NCBI GenBank assembly: GCA_947443645.1
Contig: CANEXF010000001.1
Span: 62,001 to 126,000 of the forward strand
Direction of reading: 5' to 3'
DNA: 64,000 nt
DNA from: Comamonadaceae bacterium
GTDB taxonomy: Bacteria > Pseudomonadota > Gammaproteobacteria > Burkholderiales > Burkholderiaceae_C
Below the pieces are notes generated by a model, which saw nothing but the letters and a program-made list of their open reading frames with translations, ran no database searches and was not told the DNA's origin. The number at the start of each line of letters is the position of its first letter. Within the stretch, counting starts at the first letter, position 1. The position numbers and the translations under genes are program-made. This document shows, piece by piece, positions 37,214 to 46,684 of the stretch.

Positions 37214-38392
37214 TCAGGTCTGAGATGACTTGCCAGGAAAATTCTGCACATTGCTGCTGGCAATGACTCCGCCGCCCAGGCAGACATCACCGTCATAAAG
37301 CACGGCTGATTGCCCGGGCGTGACGGCCCACTGGGCCTGCTGGAAAGCCAGCTCGCATTGCGTGGCGCTCGCACTGCGCAATTCGCAGACGGCATCGGCC
37401 TGCCGGTAACGGGTTTTTGCCGCGAGGGTGCCGGGCACAGGGGCGGTACCAGCCACCCAGCTGCAGTCCTGCGCAAGCAGTTCAGTTGATTGCAGCCACG
37501 GATGCTCGTGGCCTTGCACGACCCACAAGGTGTTGCTTTCCATGTCCTTGCGCGCCACAAACCAGGGCTCGTGCTCGCCCACGCCACGCTGACCGCGCGC
37601 CTGCGCGGCCTTGAGGTCCGCGCCTTTGGCTTTGACGCCGCCTATGCCCAGCCCGGAGCGCTGGCCCAGGGTGTAAAAGCTCAGGCCTACATGCTCGCCA
37701 AGCACGCGCCCTTTGTCGCTTCTGATCGGGCCGGGCGCCTTGGCGATGTAGCGGTTCAGAAAGTCGCGGAAAGGCCGCTCGCCAATAAAGCAGATGCCGG
37801 TGGAGTCCTTTTTCTTCGCGTTCGGTAGGCCGATCTCGTCGGCAATGCGGCGCACCTCGGTTTTTTTCAGTTCCCCGACCGGGAAAAGCGTTTTGGCCAA
37901 TTGCGCCTGGTTCAGCCTGTGCAGGAAATAACTCTGGTCCTTGGCTGGATCCAGGCCTTTGAGCAGCTCATGCAGTCCGGTTCGCTCATTGAGGCGCACG
38001 CGCGCGTAATGTCCAGTGGCGATCTTTTCGGCGCCCAGGCGCATCGCATGGTCCAAAAAGGCCTTGAACTTGATTTCGGCATTGCACAGGATGTCCGGAT
38101 TCGGCGTGCGGCCGGCCTGGTATTCGCGCAGGAACTCGGCAAACACGCGGTCCTTGTAATCGGCGGCGAAGTTGACATGCTCTATTGGGATGCCGATGAC
38201 ATCGGCCACAGCCGCCGCGTCGACAAAGTCGATATTCGACGAGCAGAACTCGCTGTCGTCGTCATCTTCCCAGTTCTTCATGAAGATGCCTATGACCTCA
38301 TGGCCCTGCTGTTTGAGCAGCCAGGCGGTGACGGCGGAGTCCACGCCGCCGCTCAAACCCACTACGACCCGTTGACTGTTTGTCTTTTGCAT
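37214..38392 (-). CDS. mnmA: tRNA-specific 2-thiouridylase MnmA
   Basis: MnmA adds sulfur to wobble uridine 34 of tRNAs for Lys, Glu and Gln. The 392-residue protein has the PP-loop GLSGGVDSA (12-20), catalytic Cys103 in [14 protein letters not shown], the second active-site Cys in [17 protein letters not shown] and the C-terminal beta-barrel. It is the third gene of a minus-strand string LysR-NUDIX-mnmA, with 37 bases to the NUDIX gene. Confidence 0.96.
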   Translation of the reverse strand: MQKTNSQRVVVGLSGGVDSAVTAWLLKQQGHEVIGIFMKNWEDDDDSEFCSSNIDFVDAAAVADVIGIPIEHVNFAADYKDRVFAEFLREYQAGRTPNPDILCNAEIKFKAFLDHAMRLGAEKIATGHYARVRLNERTGLHELLKGLDPAKDQSYFLHRLNQAQLAKTLFPVGELKKTEVRRIADEIGLPNAKKKDSTGICFIGERPFRDFLNRYIAKAPGPIRSDKGRVLGEHVGLSFYTLGQRSGLGIGGVKAKGADLKAAQARGQRGVGEHEPWFVARKDMESNTLWVVQGHEHPWLQSTELLAQDCSWVAGTAPVPGTLAAKTRYRQADAVCELRSASATQCELAFQQAQWAVTPGQSAVLYDGDVCLGGGVIASSNVQNFPGKSSQT

Positions 38393-38429
38393 CAGGCGAT
38401 TTTAGGTTTGACGGCCAAACCCTTGAAAT

Positions 38430-38933
38430 TCACGGTTCAAGCGACAGCACGCTGGGGTCTGTGGTGATCAGCTCCAGAGGGTAACGGCGACCGGCCAGAT
38501 AGTCTTCCATGCAGCGCAGCAGCAAGGGGCTGCGGTGTCTGTCGGTGCTGGCCCTGATCTCATCGGCAGTCAGCCAGACGGTGCGCACAATGCCCTCGTC
38601 CAGCGCCTGGCCTGCAACCTGCTCGCCGAGTTCACCGCAAAATGCAAAGCGCAGATAAGTGATGTCCAGCACGCCTTCGGGCTGGATACGCTCAAAACGC
38701 GACAAATAAACGCCCACCAGGGCCGTGGGCGTGAAGTGAAAAGCGGTTTCTTCCAGCGTTTCCCGGGCGCAGCCCTGGCTGGGACTCTCGCCGGGGTCCA
38801 GATGGCCGGCCGGGTTGTTCAGCCGCAGGCCATCGCGGGTTTCTTCCTCGACCAGCAGGAATTTGCGGATGCCGTTGAAATCTCGTTCAATCACCGCAGC
38901 GACCGTAGCGCTGGGTTTCCATCTTGTGTTCAT
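38430..38933 (-). CDS. NUDIX hydrolase (NudJ-like)
   Basis: The 167-residue protein has a Nudix box from Gly43 (GHLDPGESPSQGCARETLEE, with Glu49, Arg57, Glu58, Glu61 and Glu62). The residue usually Gly near the end of the box is Ala64. Its place directly before mnmA is that of nudJ (phosphatase of HMP-PP and other nucleotides) in proteobacteria, which supports but does not prove NudJ function. The start ATG (38933-38931) overlaps the LysR stop by 4 bases. Upstream codons of the open frame belong to the LysR gene region. Confidence 0.88.
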   Translation of the reverse strand: MNTRWKPSATVAAVIERDFNGIRKFLLVEEETRDGLRLNNPAGHLDPGESPSQGCARETLEETAFHFTPTALVGVYLSRFERIQPEGVLDITYLRFAFCGELGEQVAGQALDEGIVRTVWLTADEIRASTDRHRSPLLLRCMEDYLAGRRYPLELITTDPSVLSLEP

Positions 38934-39931
38934 ATTTTGATTATCCCTTGTCTTTTTGACATGTTCTCGGGGCTGGCCATGCTGATAAAGCCCTCGGCGA
39001 AGCTTTCGCGCAAATACGCCACAAAACACTGGACGGCCTTGGGCAGCTGGGGCGACCACGGGCGCAAGGCGTAGATATGCTCGCCAAAAAAGCCTTGCAC
39101 CTGCCAGTCGGGCAGCACCTGCACCAAGCTGGGGGTGGGGCCGTCCAGGCTGCCGGCGGGCAAGCTGAAGTCGGGCAGCAAGCCTATACCCAGGCCGGCC
39201 AGCAGCGCATCGCGCAGCACCTCGCTGTTATTGGCCTTGAGCGAGCCCTTGACGCTCACGCCGATTTTTTGATTTGGCGTGGACCTGCGCTTGCTTGGCT
39301 GCACAAAAGTCCAGCTGCTGCCGTGCGCGCCGCCCAGATAAAGCAGGCAGTCGTGGGCGCTGAGCTCGCTCGGGTGCGCGGGCACACCGCGGCGTGACAG
39401 GTAGTCCGGGCTGGCCAGCAAAATGGAGCGCGTCTCACAAAGCAGCCACGCGACGTGGGTTTCTGGCGGTGTGCTGGTGTGTCGAATCGCCAGGTCAAAG
39501 CCCTCGTTGGCCAGGTTGACAAAGCGATCGGTCAGTTCCAGCTCGATATGGATGTCGGGAAAGCGCTTGAGGAAGCCGGTCACGCAAGGCCCCAAGTGCT
39601 GCCGGCCCAACGCGACCGGCGCGGTGACCCGAATCAGGCCGCGCGGCGTGCCGACCAGGTCTTTGGCTGCGGTGTAGCTCTCGCTGATGCGGCTAAAAGC
39701 CGGCTGCATTTCGCTGACCATCTGCTGGCCGGCTTCCGTCAGGCCCACGGAGCGGGTGGTTCGGCGCACCAGCGTGACGCCGGCCGAACGCTCCAGCTCG
39801 CTGATGCGCATACTGGCCGAGGCCTTGGACACGCCCAGGCGACGCGCGGCTTCCGTGAAGCTGCGCGTGTCGGCCAGAACCGTCAGCAGATGCAGGTCGG
39901 ACAGCAGGGGAGAGAGTTGGTCAGAAGACAT
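38930..39931 (-). CDS. LysR-family transcriptional regulator
   Basis: The 333-residue protein has an N-terminal winged helix-turn-helix (about 10-70: RSFTEAARRLGVSKASASMRISELE, LVRRTTRSVGLTEAG) and a LysR substrate-binding domain of the CrgA-like group (IRVTAPVALGRQHLGP, FDLAIRHT). It faces mmsA across a 180-base divergent spacer, a common layout for a regulator and its target, so it may control mmsA. It also overlaps the NUDIX gene, so it lies in one transcript with mnmA. The ligand is unknown. Confidence 0.9.
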   Translation of the reverse strand: MSSDQLSPLLSDLHLLTVLADTRSFTEAARRLGVSKASASMRISELERSAGVTLVRRTTRSVGLTEAGQQMVSEMQPAFSRISESYTAAKDLVGTPRGLIRVTAPVALGRQHLGPCVTGFLKRFPDIHIELELTDRFVNLANEGFDLAIRHTSTPPETHVAWLLCETRSILLASPDYLSRRGVPAHPSELSAHDCLLYLGGAHGSSWTFVQPSKRRSTPNQKIGVSVKGSLKANNSEVLRDALLAGLGIGLLPDFSLPAGSLDGPTPSLVQVLPDWQVQGFFGEHIYALRPWSPQLPKAVQCFVAYLRESFAEGFISMASPENMSKRQGIIKI

Positions 39932-40111
39932 CGGAGTTTGTCATTGTTTATTAATGTGAACAATGTAATCATTAAACAGGGGATTATCAATTCGCTGGCC
40001 GGACCCTAGACTGCAGTCTTGTTGGTGTAGGCGGCTTTTCCGGTGTTCAGGCCGGTCTGGCCTGCAGCCCCTCAACCGTCACTGTACTCATCCAAGCCTC
40101 AAAGGATTCGC
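39932..40111. promoter_or_regulatory. Divergent regulatory region LysR / mmsA
   Basis: This 180-base spacer should hold promoters for both genes. An AT-rich stretch at about 39940-39990 (TTTGTCATTGTTTATTAATG onward) contains short ATTAA/TTAAT inversions. I do not see a single clear T-N11-A LysR site. AAAGGATT precedes the mmsA ATG. Confidence 0.4.
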
Positions 40112-41629
40112 ATGTCTTCAACTTCCGCAATCATTGGTCACTATGTCAACGGACAGCTGCATGCCGGCAGCTCTGGCCGTAGCCAGGATGTCTTCAATCC
40201 GGCCACAGGTGCCGTGTCAAGTCAGGTCGCGCTGGCCAATCCTGCGGACGTTGATGCCGCTGTGGCTTCTGCACAGGCGGCGTTTCCGGTCTGGAGTGAG
40301 TTGCCGCCGCTGCGTCGCTCGCGCGTGATGTTCAAGTTTTTGGAGCTGCTCAACGCCAACAAGGACAAGCTGGCCCACATGATCACGGCCGAGCATGGCA
40401 AGGTCTTCACCGACGCGCAGGGTGAAGTCTCACGCGGCATAGACATTGTCGAATTTGCCTGTGGCATGCCGCAACTGCTCAAGGGTGACTTTACCGATCA
40501 GGTCTCGACCGGCATAGACAATTGGACGCTACGTCAACCTTTGGGTGTGGTGGCCGGCATCACGCCGTTCAACTTTCCCGTGATGGTGCCCATGTGGATG
40601 TTTCCGGTAGCGATTGCAGCGGGCAACTGTTTCATCCTAAAACCCAGCCCTATAGACCCCAGCGCCAGCCTGTTCATGGCGGAACTGCTCACGCAAGCTG
40701 GTTTGCCCAAGGGCGTGTTCAATGTCGTGCAGGGCGACAAGGAAGCCGTCGATGCGCTGCTGGTGCACCCGGATGTCAAGGCGGTGTCTTTCGTGGGCTC
40801 GACACCGATCGCCAATTACATCTATGAAACCGGCGCCCACCATGGCAAGCGCGTGCAGGCGCTGGGTGGCGCAAAAAACCACATGGTGGTCATGCCCGAC
40901 GCCGATCTGGAGCAAGCCGTCGATGCGCTGATTGGTGCCGGTTATGGCTCGGCCGGTGAACGTTGCATGGCGATTTCGGTCGCGGTGCTGGTGGGCAATG
41001 TGGCGGACAAGCTGATTCCCATGCTGCAGGCGCGCGCCAAAACCCTGGTCATCAAAAACGGTGTGAATCTGGACGCCGAGATGGGCCCCATCGTCACCGC
41101 CGCTGCGCACAAACGCATCACCGGCTACATAGACCTGGGCGTTGAAGAAGGCGCCCAGCTGCTGGTGGATGGCCGAACGTTTACTGGCAAAGACGCGGGC
41201 GGCGGTTGCGAAAACGGTTTCTGGATGGGCGGCACGCTGTTTGACCATGTCACGCCCGAGATGCGCATTTACAAGGAAGAAATTTTTGGCCCGGTGCTGG
41301 GTTGTGTGCGCGTCAAGGACCTGGCCGAAGCCGTGAGCCTGATCAATGCCCACGAGTTTGGCAATGGTGTGAGCTGCTTTACCCGTGACGGCAATGTGGC
41401 GCGCGAGTTTTCACGCCGCATCCAGGTTGGCATGGTTGGCATCAACGTGCCGATTCCCGTGCCCATGGCTTGGCACGGCTTTGGCGGCTGGAAGAAAAGC
41501 CTCTTTGGCGACATGCACGCCTATGGTGAAGAGGGTGTGCGTTTTTATACCAAGCAAAAATCCATCATGCAGCGCTGGCCAGAGAGCATTGGCAAAGGCG
41601 CTGAATTTGTGATGCCCACCGCCAAATAG
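40112..41629 (+). CDS. mmsA: Methylmalonate-semialdehyde dehydrogenase (CoA-acylating)
   Basis: MmsA oxidises methylmalonate or malonate semialdehyde to propionyl- or acetyl-CoA in valine, beta-alanine or inositol breakdown. The 505-residue protein has the dehydrogenase fold with [15 protein letters not shown] (151-165), catalytic Cys285 in GSAGERCMA and QALGGAKNH (249-257). In the last motif Asn replaces the general-base Glu of ordinary aldehyde dehydrogenases, as expected for this CoA-dependent subfamily. It stands alone here, without mmsB or acyl-CoA dehydrogenase, and faces a LysR gene. ATG 40112 has a good AAAGGA site. Confidence 0.95.
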   Translation: MSSTSAIIGHYVNGQLHAGSSGRSQDVFNPATGAVSSQVALANPADVDAAVASAQAAFPVWSELPPLRRSRVMFKFLELLNANKDKLAHMITAEHGKVFTDAQGEVSRGIDIVEFACGMPQLLKGDFTDQVSTGIDNWTLRQPLGVVAGITPFNFPVMVPMWMFPVAIAAGNCFILKPSPIDPSASLFMAELLTQAGLPKGVFNVVQGDKEAVDALLVHPDVKAVSFVGSTPIANYIYETGAHHGKRVQALGGAKNHMVVMPDADLEQAVDALIGAGYGSAGERCMAISVAVLVGNVADKLIPMLQARAKTLVIKNGVNLDAEMGPIVTAAAHKRITGYIDLGVEEGAQLLVDGRTFTGKDAGGGCENGFWMGGTLFDHVTPEMRIYKEEIFGPVLGCVRVKDLAEAVSLINAHEFGNGVSCFTRDGNVAREFSRRIQVGMVGINVPIPVPMAWHGFGGWKKSLFGDMHAYGEEGVRFYTKQKSIMQRWPESIGKGAEFVMPTAK

Positions 41630-41857
41630 TTGTTTGGTTGCGGCGGTTTTTTTGAATTTCTGCGGGCTTGCCGTCTGTTGGGGGGAAGCTGCGGCCGGCT
41701 AAAACTCTGGCCGCTGCTGCAAAAATTGGCATAAATCTCATGTAAGCTTTGCAACGCTTACCAATATGCGTGCGGGCTCACCCCGGTGATGCCGGCCATG
41801 CCCCGCTCGCATGAGGGCGCAGACCCGCCAGAAAACCAATAAACCGAGGAGATGCCC

Positions 41858-42988
41858 ATGCTGATTGGGATACCCGCAGAAATAACGGCCGGCGAAACAC
41901 GCGTTGCCGTCACGCCCGAAACGGCTAAAAAGCTCAAGGCGCAAGGCCACACAGTACGTGTCGAGTCTGGCGCAGGTCTGGCCGCAAGTGTGACGGATGA
42001 GGCCTATATCGCCGCCGGTGTCGAGATAACCGATGCCGCTGGCGCCTATGCTGCTCACATTGTGCTCAAGGTGCGTTGCCCGCTGGACAGCGAGATCCAG
42101 TACACCCGCCCCGCAAGCGTCGTGGTCGGCATGTTGAACCCCTTTGACGCGACCGGTTTGCAGCGCCTGGCCGATGCCCAGCTGACCACTTTCGCGCTGG
42201 AAGCTGCACCGCGCACCAGTCGCGCGCAAAGCATGGATGTGCTGTCCTCGCAGGCCAATATTGCCGGCTACAAGGCCGTGATGATGGCTGCAGACCAGTA
42301 CCAGCGGTTTTTCCCCATGTTGATGACTGCGGCCGGAACGGTCAAGGCCGCGCGCGTGGTGGTCTTGGGCGTCGGCGTTGCCGGCCTGCAGGCGATTGCC
42401 ACGGCCAAACGCCTGGGCGCGGTGATTGAAGCCAGTGATGTGCGACCCAGCGTCAAGGAGCAGGTTGAATCGCTGGGTGGTAAATTCATTGAGGTGTCCT
42501 ACGACACACCTGAGGAAAAAGAGGCGGCCGCGGGTGTGGGCGGCTATGCCAAGTCCATGCCGCAAAGTTGGCTGGACCGACAAAAAATCGAGGTCGCCAA
42601 ACGCGTGGCGCAGGCTGATGTGGTCATTTCCACCGCGCTGATTCCCGGCCGTCCCGCGCCCACGCTGATTACCGAAGAGATGGTCAAGTCCATGAAGCCG
42701 GGTTCGGTGATTGTTGACATCGCCGCCGGCAAGGGTCCCGATGGCGGTGGCAATTGCCCGCTGTCGGAAGCCGACAGGACCGTGCGCAAGCACGGCGTGA
42801 CGCTGATCGGTCAAACCAATCTGCCGGCCTTGGTGGCCGCCGATGCCAGCGCGCTTTACGCGCGCAACCTGCTGGACTTCCTCAAGCTCATCATCGGCAA
42901 GGACGGTACGCTGAACATCGATATGGCGGACGACATTGTGGCGGCCTGCCTGATGACCCAGGCCGGCGAAGTCAAGCGTAAAGCTTAA
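41858..42988 (+). CDS. pntAA: NAD(P) transhydrogenase subunit alpha, part 1
   Basis: This is the NAD(H)-binding domain I of proton-translocating transhydrogenase. The 376-residue protein begins MLIGIPAEITAGETRVAVTP and has the Rossmann stretch VVVLGVGVAGLQAIATAKRLGA and GSVIVDIAAGKGPDGGGN. Two in-frame ATGs exist. GAGGAG (41846-41851) touches the first (41852) but lies 6 bases from the second, so 41858 is the better start. The alpha subunit is split here, with membrane helices encoded by pntAB 96 bases on. The spacer holds an R3 palindrome. Confidence 0.95.
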   Translation: MLIGIPAEITAGETRVAVTPETAKKLKAQGHTVRVESGAGLAASVTDEAYIAAGVEITDAAGAYAAHIVLKVRCPLDSEIQYTRPASVVVGMLNPFDATGLQRLADAQLTTFALEAAPRTSRAQSMDVLSSQANIAGYKAVMMAADQYQRFFPMLMTAAGTVKAARVVVLGVGVAGLQAIATAKRLGAVIEASDVRPSVKEQVESLGGKFIEVSYDTPEEKEAAAGVGGYAKSMPQSWLDRQKIEVAKRVAQADVVISTALIPGRPAPTLITEEMVKSMKPGSVIVDIAAGKGPDGGGNCPLSEADRTVRKHGVTLIGQTNLPALVAADASALYARNLLDFLKLIIGKDGTLNIDMADDIVAACLMTQAGEVKRKA

Positions 42989-42989
42989 A

Positions 42990-43053
42990 TCCGTTCGGGC
43001 TGATCCTGTTGGCGCTGCAAAGCCCCAGAGCAGGCTCAGGGCGAACGGGACAG
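42990..43053. repeat. R3 palindrome between pntAA and pntAB
   Basis: CCGTTCGGGCTGATCCTG (42991-43008) is roughly complementary to CAGGCTCAGGGCGAACGG (about 43033-43050). This resembles the widespread GGCTCAGG..CGAACGG palindromes of proteobacterial genomes. It occupies most of the 96-base spacer. Confidence 0.7.
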
Positions 43054-43084
43054 CTCAAAAACCTAGCGAAACAAAGGAAGCACC

Positions 43085-43411
43085 ATGGATGCCGTGTCAC
43101 CCACCATCATCAACCTGATTATTTTTGTTCTGGCCATTTATGTGGGCTACCACGTGGTGTGGACTGTCACACCGGCCCTGCACACCCCGCTGATGGCCGT
43201 GACCAATGCGATTTCGGCCATCGTGATTGTCGGCGCCATGCTGGCGGCAGCCCTGACCGAAACACCGCTGGGTAAAACCATGGGCGTGCTGGCCGTCGCG
43301 CTTGCCGCTGTAAATGTGTTCGGCGGCTTTCTGGTCACGCGACGCATGCTCGAGATGTTTCGCAAGAAAGAAAAAAAGGCCTCGCCTGCGACTGAAGGAG
43401 TGTCTAAATGA
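43085..43411 (+). CDS. pntAB: NAD(P) transhydrogenase subunit alpha, part 2
   Basis: The 108-residue membrane protein has three to four helices (LIIFVLAIYVGYHVVW, AISAIVIVGAMLAAAL, VLAVALAAVNVFGGFLVTRRML). It matches the membrane part of the alpha subunit when that is encoded separately. GAAGCACC precedes the ATG. The stop overlaps pntB by 4 bases (ATGA). Confidence 0.95.
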   Translation: MDAVSPTIINLIIFVLAIYVGYHVVWTVTPALHTPLMAVTNAISAIVIVGAMLAAALTETPLGKTMGVLAVALAAVNVFGGFLVTRRMLEMFRKKEKKASPATEGVSK

Positions 43412-44832
43412 GCATGAATATTGTCACGCTGCTGTATCTGGTGGCGTCAGTTTTCTTCATCCAGGCGCTCAAGGGCCTGTCCCATCCCACGACTTCGCTT
43501 CGCGGCAACCTGTTTGGCATGGTCGGCATGGCGATTGCCATCTTCACCACCGCCGCACTGATTGTTGAAAGCTCGGGCGGCAAGGCCTTGGGCATGGTTT
43601 ATGTACTGGGCGCGCTGCTGGTGGGCGGCGCAGCCGGCACCCTGATGGCCAAGCGGGTCGAGATGACCAAGATGCCCGAGCTCGTGGCCTTCATGCACAG
43701 CATGATTGGTCTGGCGGCAGTGTTTATCGCCGTCGCCGCAGTGGCTGAACCCTATGCCTTCAGCATTGCGGCCAAAGGCATGGCGATTCCGTCGGGCAAC
43801 CGGCTGGAGCTTTTCCTGGGCGCAGCCATTGGCGCGATCACCTTTAGCGGCTCGGTGATTGCGTTTGGCAAGCTCAGCGGCAAGTACAAGTTCCGCTTGT
43901 TCCAGGGCGCACCCGTGACTTTTGCGGGTCAGCACATGCTGAATCTGGTGCTGGGCCTGCTGATGCTGGGCCTGGGCTTGATGTTCATGTTTACTGGCAG
44001 CTGGATTGCATTTTTTGCGATGCTGGCACTGGCTTTTGTGATGGGCGTGCTGATCATCATCCCGATTGGCGGCGCCGACATGCCCGTGGTGGTGTCCATG
44101 CTCAACAGCTACTCGGGCTGGGCGGCAGCAGGCATTGGTTTTTCCCTGAACAACGCGATGCTCATCATTGCTGGCTCGTTGGTGGGCTCATCGGGCGCCA
44201 TCCTGTCCTACATCATGTGCAAGGCGATGAACCGTTCCTTCTTCAACGTGATTCTGGGCGGCTTCGGCGGTGAGGCCGGCACGGCAGTTGCCGGCGCCAA
44301 GGAGCAGCGTCCGGTCAAGTCGGGCTCTGCCGATGACGCGGCCTTCATTTTGGGCAATGCGCAAACCGTGATCATCGTGCCGGGCTATGGCCTGGCCGTT
44401 GCGCGTGCACAGCACTCGGTCAAGGAGCTGGCGCAAAAGCTGACGGACAAGGGCATCACCGTCAAGTATGCGATTCACCCGGTCGCAGGCCGTATGCCTG
44501 GGCACATGAATGTGCTGCTGGCCGAGGCTGAAGTGCCCTATGACCAGGTGTACGAGATGGAAGACATCAATGCCGAGTTTGGCCAGGCCGATGTCGCCAT
44601 CATTCTGGGCGCCAACGACGTGGTCAACCCGGCCGCGCATGTCAAGGGCAGCGCTATTTACGGCATGCCGATTCTCGAGGCTTACAAAGCCAAGACCGTC
44701 ATTGTCAACAAGCGTTCCATGGCCGCAGGCTATGCGGGTCTGGACAACGAGCTTTTCTACATGGACAAGACCATGATGGTGTTTGGCGACGCCAAAAAAG
44801 TCATCGAGGACATGGGCAAAGCCATCGAATAG
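43408..44832 (+). CDS. pntB: NAD(P) transhydrogenase subunit beta
   Basis: The 474-residue protein has about nine membrane helices in the first 270 residues, then the NADP(H)-binding domain III with VIIVPGYGLAVARAQH, IHPVAGRMPGHMNVLLAEA, DVAIILGANDVVNPAA and VNKRSMAAGYAG. With pntAA and pntAB it forms the inner-membrane pump that uses the proton gradient to make NADPH from NADH. It starts by a 4-base overlap with pntAB. Confidence 0.97.
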   Translation: MSMNIVTLLYLVASVFFIQALKGLSHPTTSLRGNLFGMVGMAIAIFTTAALIVESSGGKALGMVYVLGALLVGGAAGTLMAKRVEMTKMPELVAFMHSMIGLAAVFIAVAAVAEPYAFSIAAKGMAIPSGNRLELFLGAAIGAITFSGSVIAFGKLSGKYKFRLFQGAPVTFAGQHMLNLVLGLLMLGLGLMFMFTGSWIAFFAMLALAFVMGVLIIIPIGGADMPVVVSMLNSYSGWAAAGIGFSLNNAMLIIAGSLVGSSGAILSYIMCKAMNRSFFNVILGGFGGEAGTAVAGAKEQRPVKSGSADDAAFILGNAQTVIIVPGYGLAVARAQHSVKELAQKLTDKGITVKYAIHPVAGRMPGHMNVLLAEAEVPYDQVYEMEDINAEFGQADVAIILGANDVVNPAAHVKGSAIYGMPILEAYKAKTVIVNKRSMAAGYAGLDNELFYMDKTMMVFGDAKKVIEDMGKAIE

Positions 44833-44989
44833 GGCCGTGCACAGGCTGACGCATGGCACCAACTGGTCGTGTGCGGCTTGTTCATACGGGCAAAGTCTGT
44901 CCGCAGATTGCTAGGGAAAACACAATCAACATCGATGCGGCAGGCCGCGACAATTCGTGACGAACCGCCACACCCTGGAGAAGACAAGC

Positions 44990-46678
44990 ATGAATGCAGC
45001 AACCCTGGATCGTCCCTGGCTCGCAGCCTACCCACAAGGCGTTCCTGCGGATATAGACATCTCGCAGTCCCCTTCGCTGGTGGCCCTGATGGAGGAAAGC
45101 TTTGCCAAGTACGCCGATCGCGCGGCCTACAGCTTCATGGGCAAGGAGCTGAGCTTTCGTCAGATCGATAGCCTTTCACTGGCCTTCGGTGCTTATCTGC
45201 AGGGCTTGGGACTGAGCAAGGGCGACCGCATTGCGATCATGATGCCGAATGTGCCGCAATACCCTGTGGCGGTGGCGGCCATATTGCGTGCCGGGTTTGT
45301 GGTGGTCAACGTCAACCCGCTTTACACCCCGCGCGAGCTGGAGTACCAGCTGAAAGACTCTGGCGCCAAAGCGATTGTCATCATAGAAAATTTCGCGCAT
45401 ACGCTGGAGCAGTGCATCGCCAATACACCGGTCAAACATGTGGTGCTCTGCACCATGGGCGACCAGCTCGGCCTGCTCAAGGGCGCGTTGGTCAACCTGG
45501 TGGTGCGCAGGTTGAAAAAAATGGTGCCGGCTTTTGCTTTGCCTGGTGCGGTGGCCTTTAACGACGCGGTGAGCCAGGGTGGGCGCGCCACGCTCAAGCG
45601 GCCAGAGATCACACCCGATGATGTGGCGGTGTTGCAATACACCGGCGGCACCACCGGGGTTTCCAAGGGCGCCGTGCTGCTGCATCGCAATGTGATTGCC
45701 AATGTGCTTCAGTCCGAAGCCTGGAACAGCCCGGCCATGGCGGGCATGCCGGCAGGCGAGCAGCCGGTCTATGTCTGCGCCTTGCCGCTGTATCACATCT
45801 TTGCGTTCACGGTGAACATGATGCTGGGCATGCGCACCGGCGGCAAAAACCTGCTGATTCCGAATCCACGTGATTTTCCGGCGGTGCTCAAGGAGCTTTC
45901 CAAGCACCGGATTCACAGCTTTCCGGCGGTCAACACCTTGTTCAATGGCCTGGCCAATCATCCCGATTTCAATACCGTGGACTGGTCGCACCTGAAAGTC
46001 TCGCTGGGCGGTGGCATGGCCGTGCAGAGCTCGGTGGCAAAACTGTGGCTGGAGAAGACCGGTTGCCCGATCTGCGAGGGCTATGGCCTGTCCGAGACCT
46101 CGCCGTCCGCCAGCTGCAACCCGACCAATAGCAAGGCGTTTACGGGCACCATTGGCGTGCCGATTCCGAGCACCTATTTCAAGCTGCTGGACGACAACGG
46201 CCAGGAGGTCGAAAAGGGCCAGGCTGGCGAGATCGCCATCAAGGGGCCACAGGTCATGGCCGGCTACTGGCAGCGCCCCGACGAGACCGCCAAGGTCATG
46301 ACGCCTGACGGCTACTTCAAATCGGGCGACATAGGCGTGATTGAAGACAATGGCTATTTCAAAATCATAGACCGCAAAAAAGACATGGTGCTGGTCAGTG
46401 GCTTCAATGTCTATCCAAACGAGATCGAAGACCTGGTGGCCAAGCTCGACGGTGTGATGGAATGTGCCTGCGTCGGTGTGCCTGACGACAAGTCTGGCGA
46501 GGCCGTCAAGCTGGTCATCGTCAGAAAAACCCCGGCCCTCACTGAAGCCATGGTGCGTGACTATTGCAAGGCCAACCTTACGGGCTACAAGCAGCCCAAG
46601 GTGATTGAGTTTCGCAATGACCTGCCCAAAACACCGGTCGGAAAAATCCTGCGGCGTGAACTGCGCGACAAGAAGTAG
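44990..46678 (+). CDS. fadD: Long-chain fatty acid-CoA ligase
   Basis: The 562-residue adenylate-forming enzyme activates fatty acids to acyl-CoA. It shows LQYTGGTTGVSKGAVL (P-loop-like motif), GYGLSETSPSAS, YFKSGDIGVIEDNGYF, DRKKDMVLVSGFNVYP and the C-terminal catalytic-lysine motif TPVGKILRREL. ATG 44990 has GGAG at suitable spacing; a GTG at 44957 is an alternative. Its stop lies 6 bases before mtnN, so the two are probably co-transcribed. Confidence 0.95.
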   Translation: MNAATLDRPWLAAYPQGVPADIDISQSPSLVALMEESFAKYADRAAYSFMGKELSFRQIDSLSLAFGAYLQGLGLSKGDRIAIMMPNVPQYPVAVAAILRAGFVVVNVNPLYTPRELEYQLKDSGAKAIVIIENFAHTLEQCIANTPVKHVVLCTMGDQLGLLKGALVNLVVRRLKKMVPAFALPGAVAFNDAVSQGGRATLKRPEITPDDVAVLQYTGGTTGVSKGAVLLHRNVIANVLQSEAWNSPAMAGMPAGEQPVYVCALPLYHIFAFTVNMMLGMRTGGKNLLIPNPRDFPAVLKELSKHRIHSFPAVNTLFNGLANHPDFNTVDWSHLKVSLGGGMAVQSSVAKLWLEKTGCPICEGYGLSETSPSASCNPTNSKAFTGTIGVPIPSTYFKLLDDNGQEVEKGQAGEIAIKGPQVMAGYWQRPDETAKVMTPDGYFKSGDIGVIEDNGYFKIIDRKKDMVLVSGFNVYPNEIEDLVAKLDGVMECACVGVPDDKSGEAVKLVIVRKTPALTEAMVRDYCKANLTGYKQPKVIEFRNDLPKTPVGKILRRELRDKK

Positions 46679-46684
46679 GCAGGG

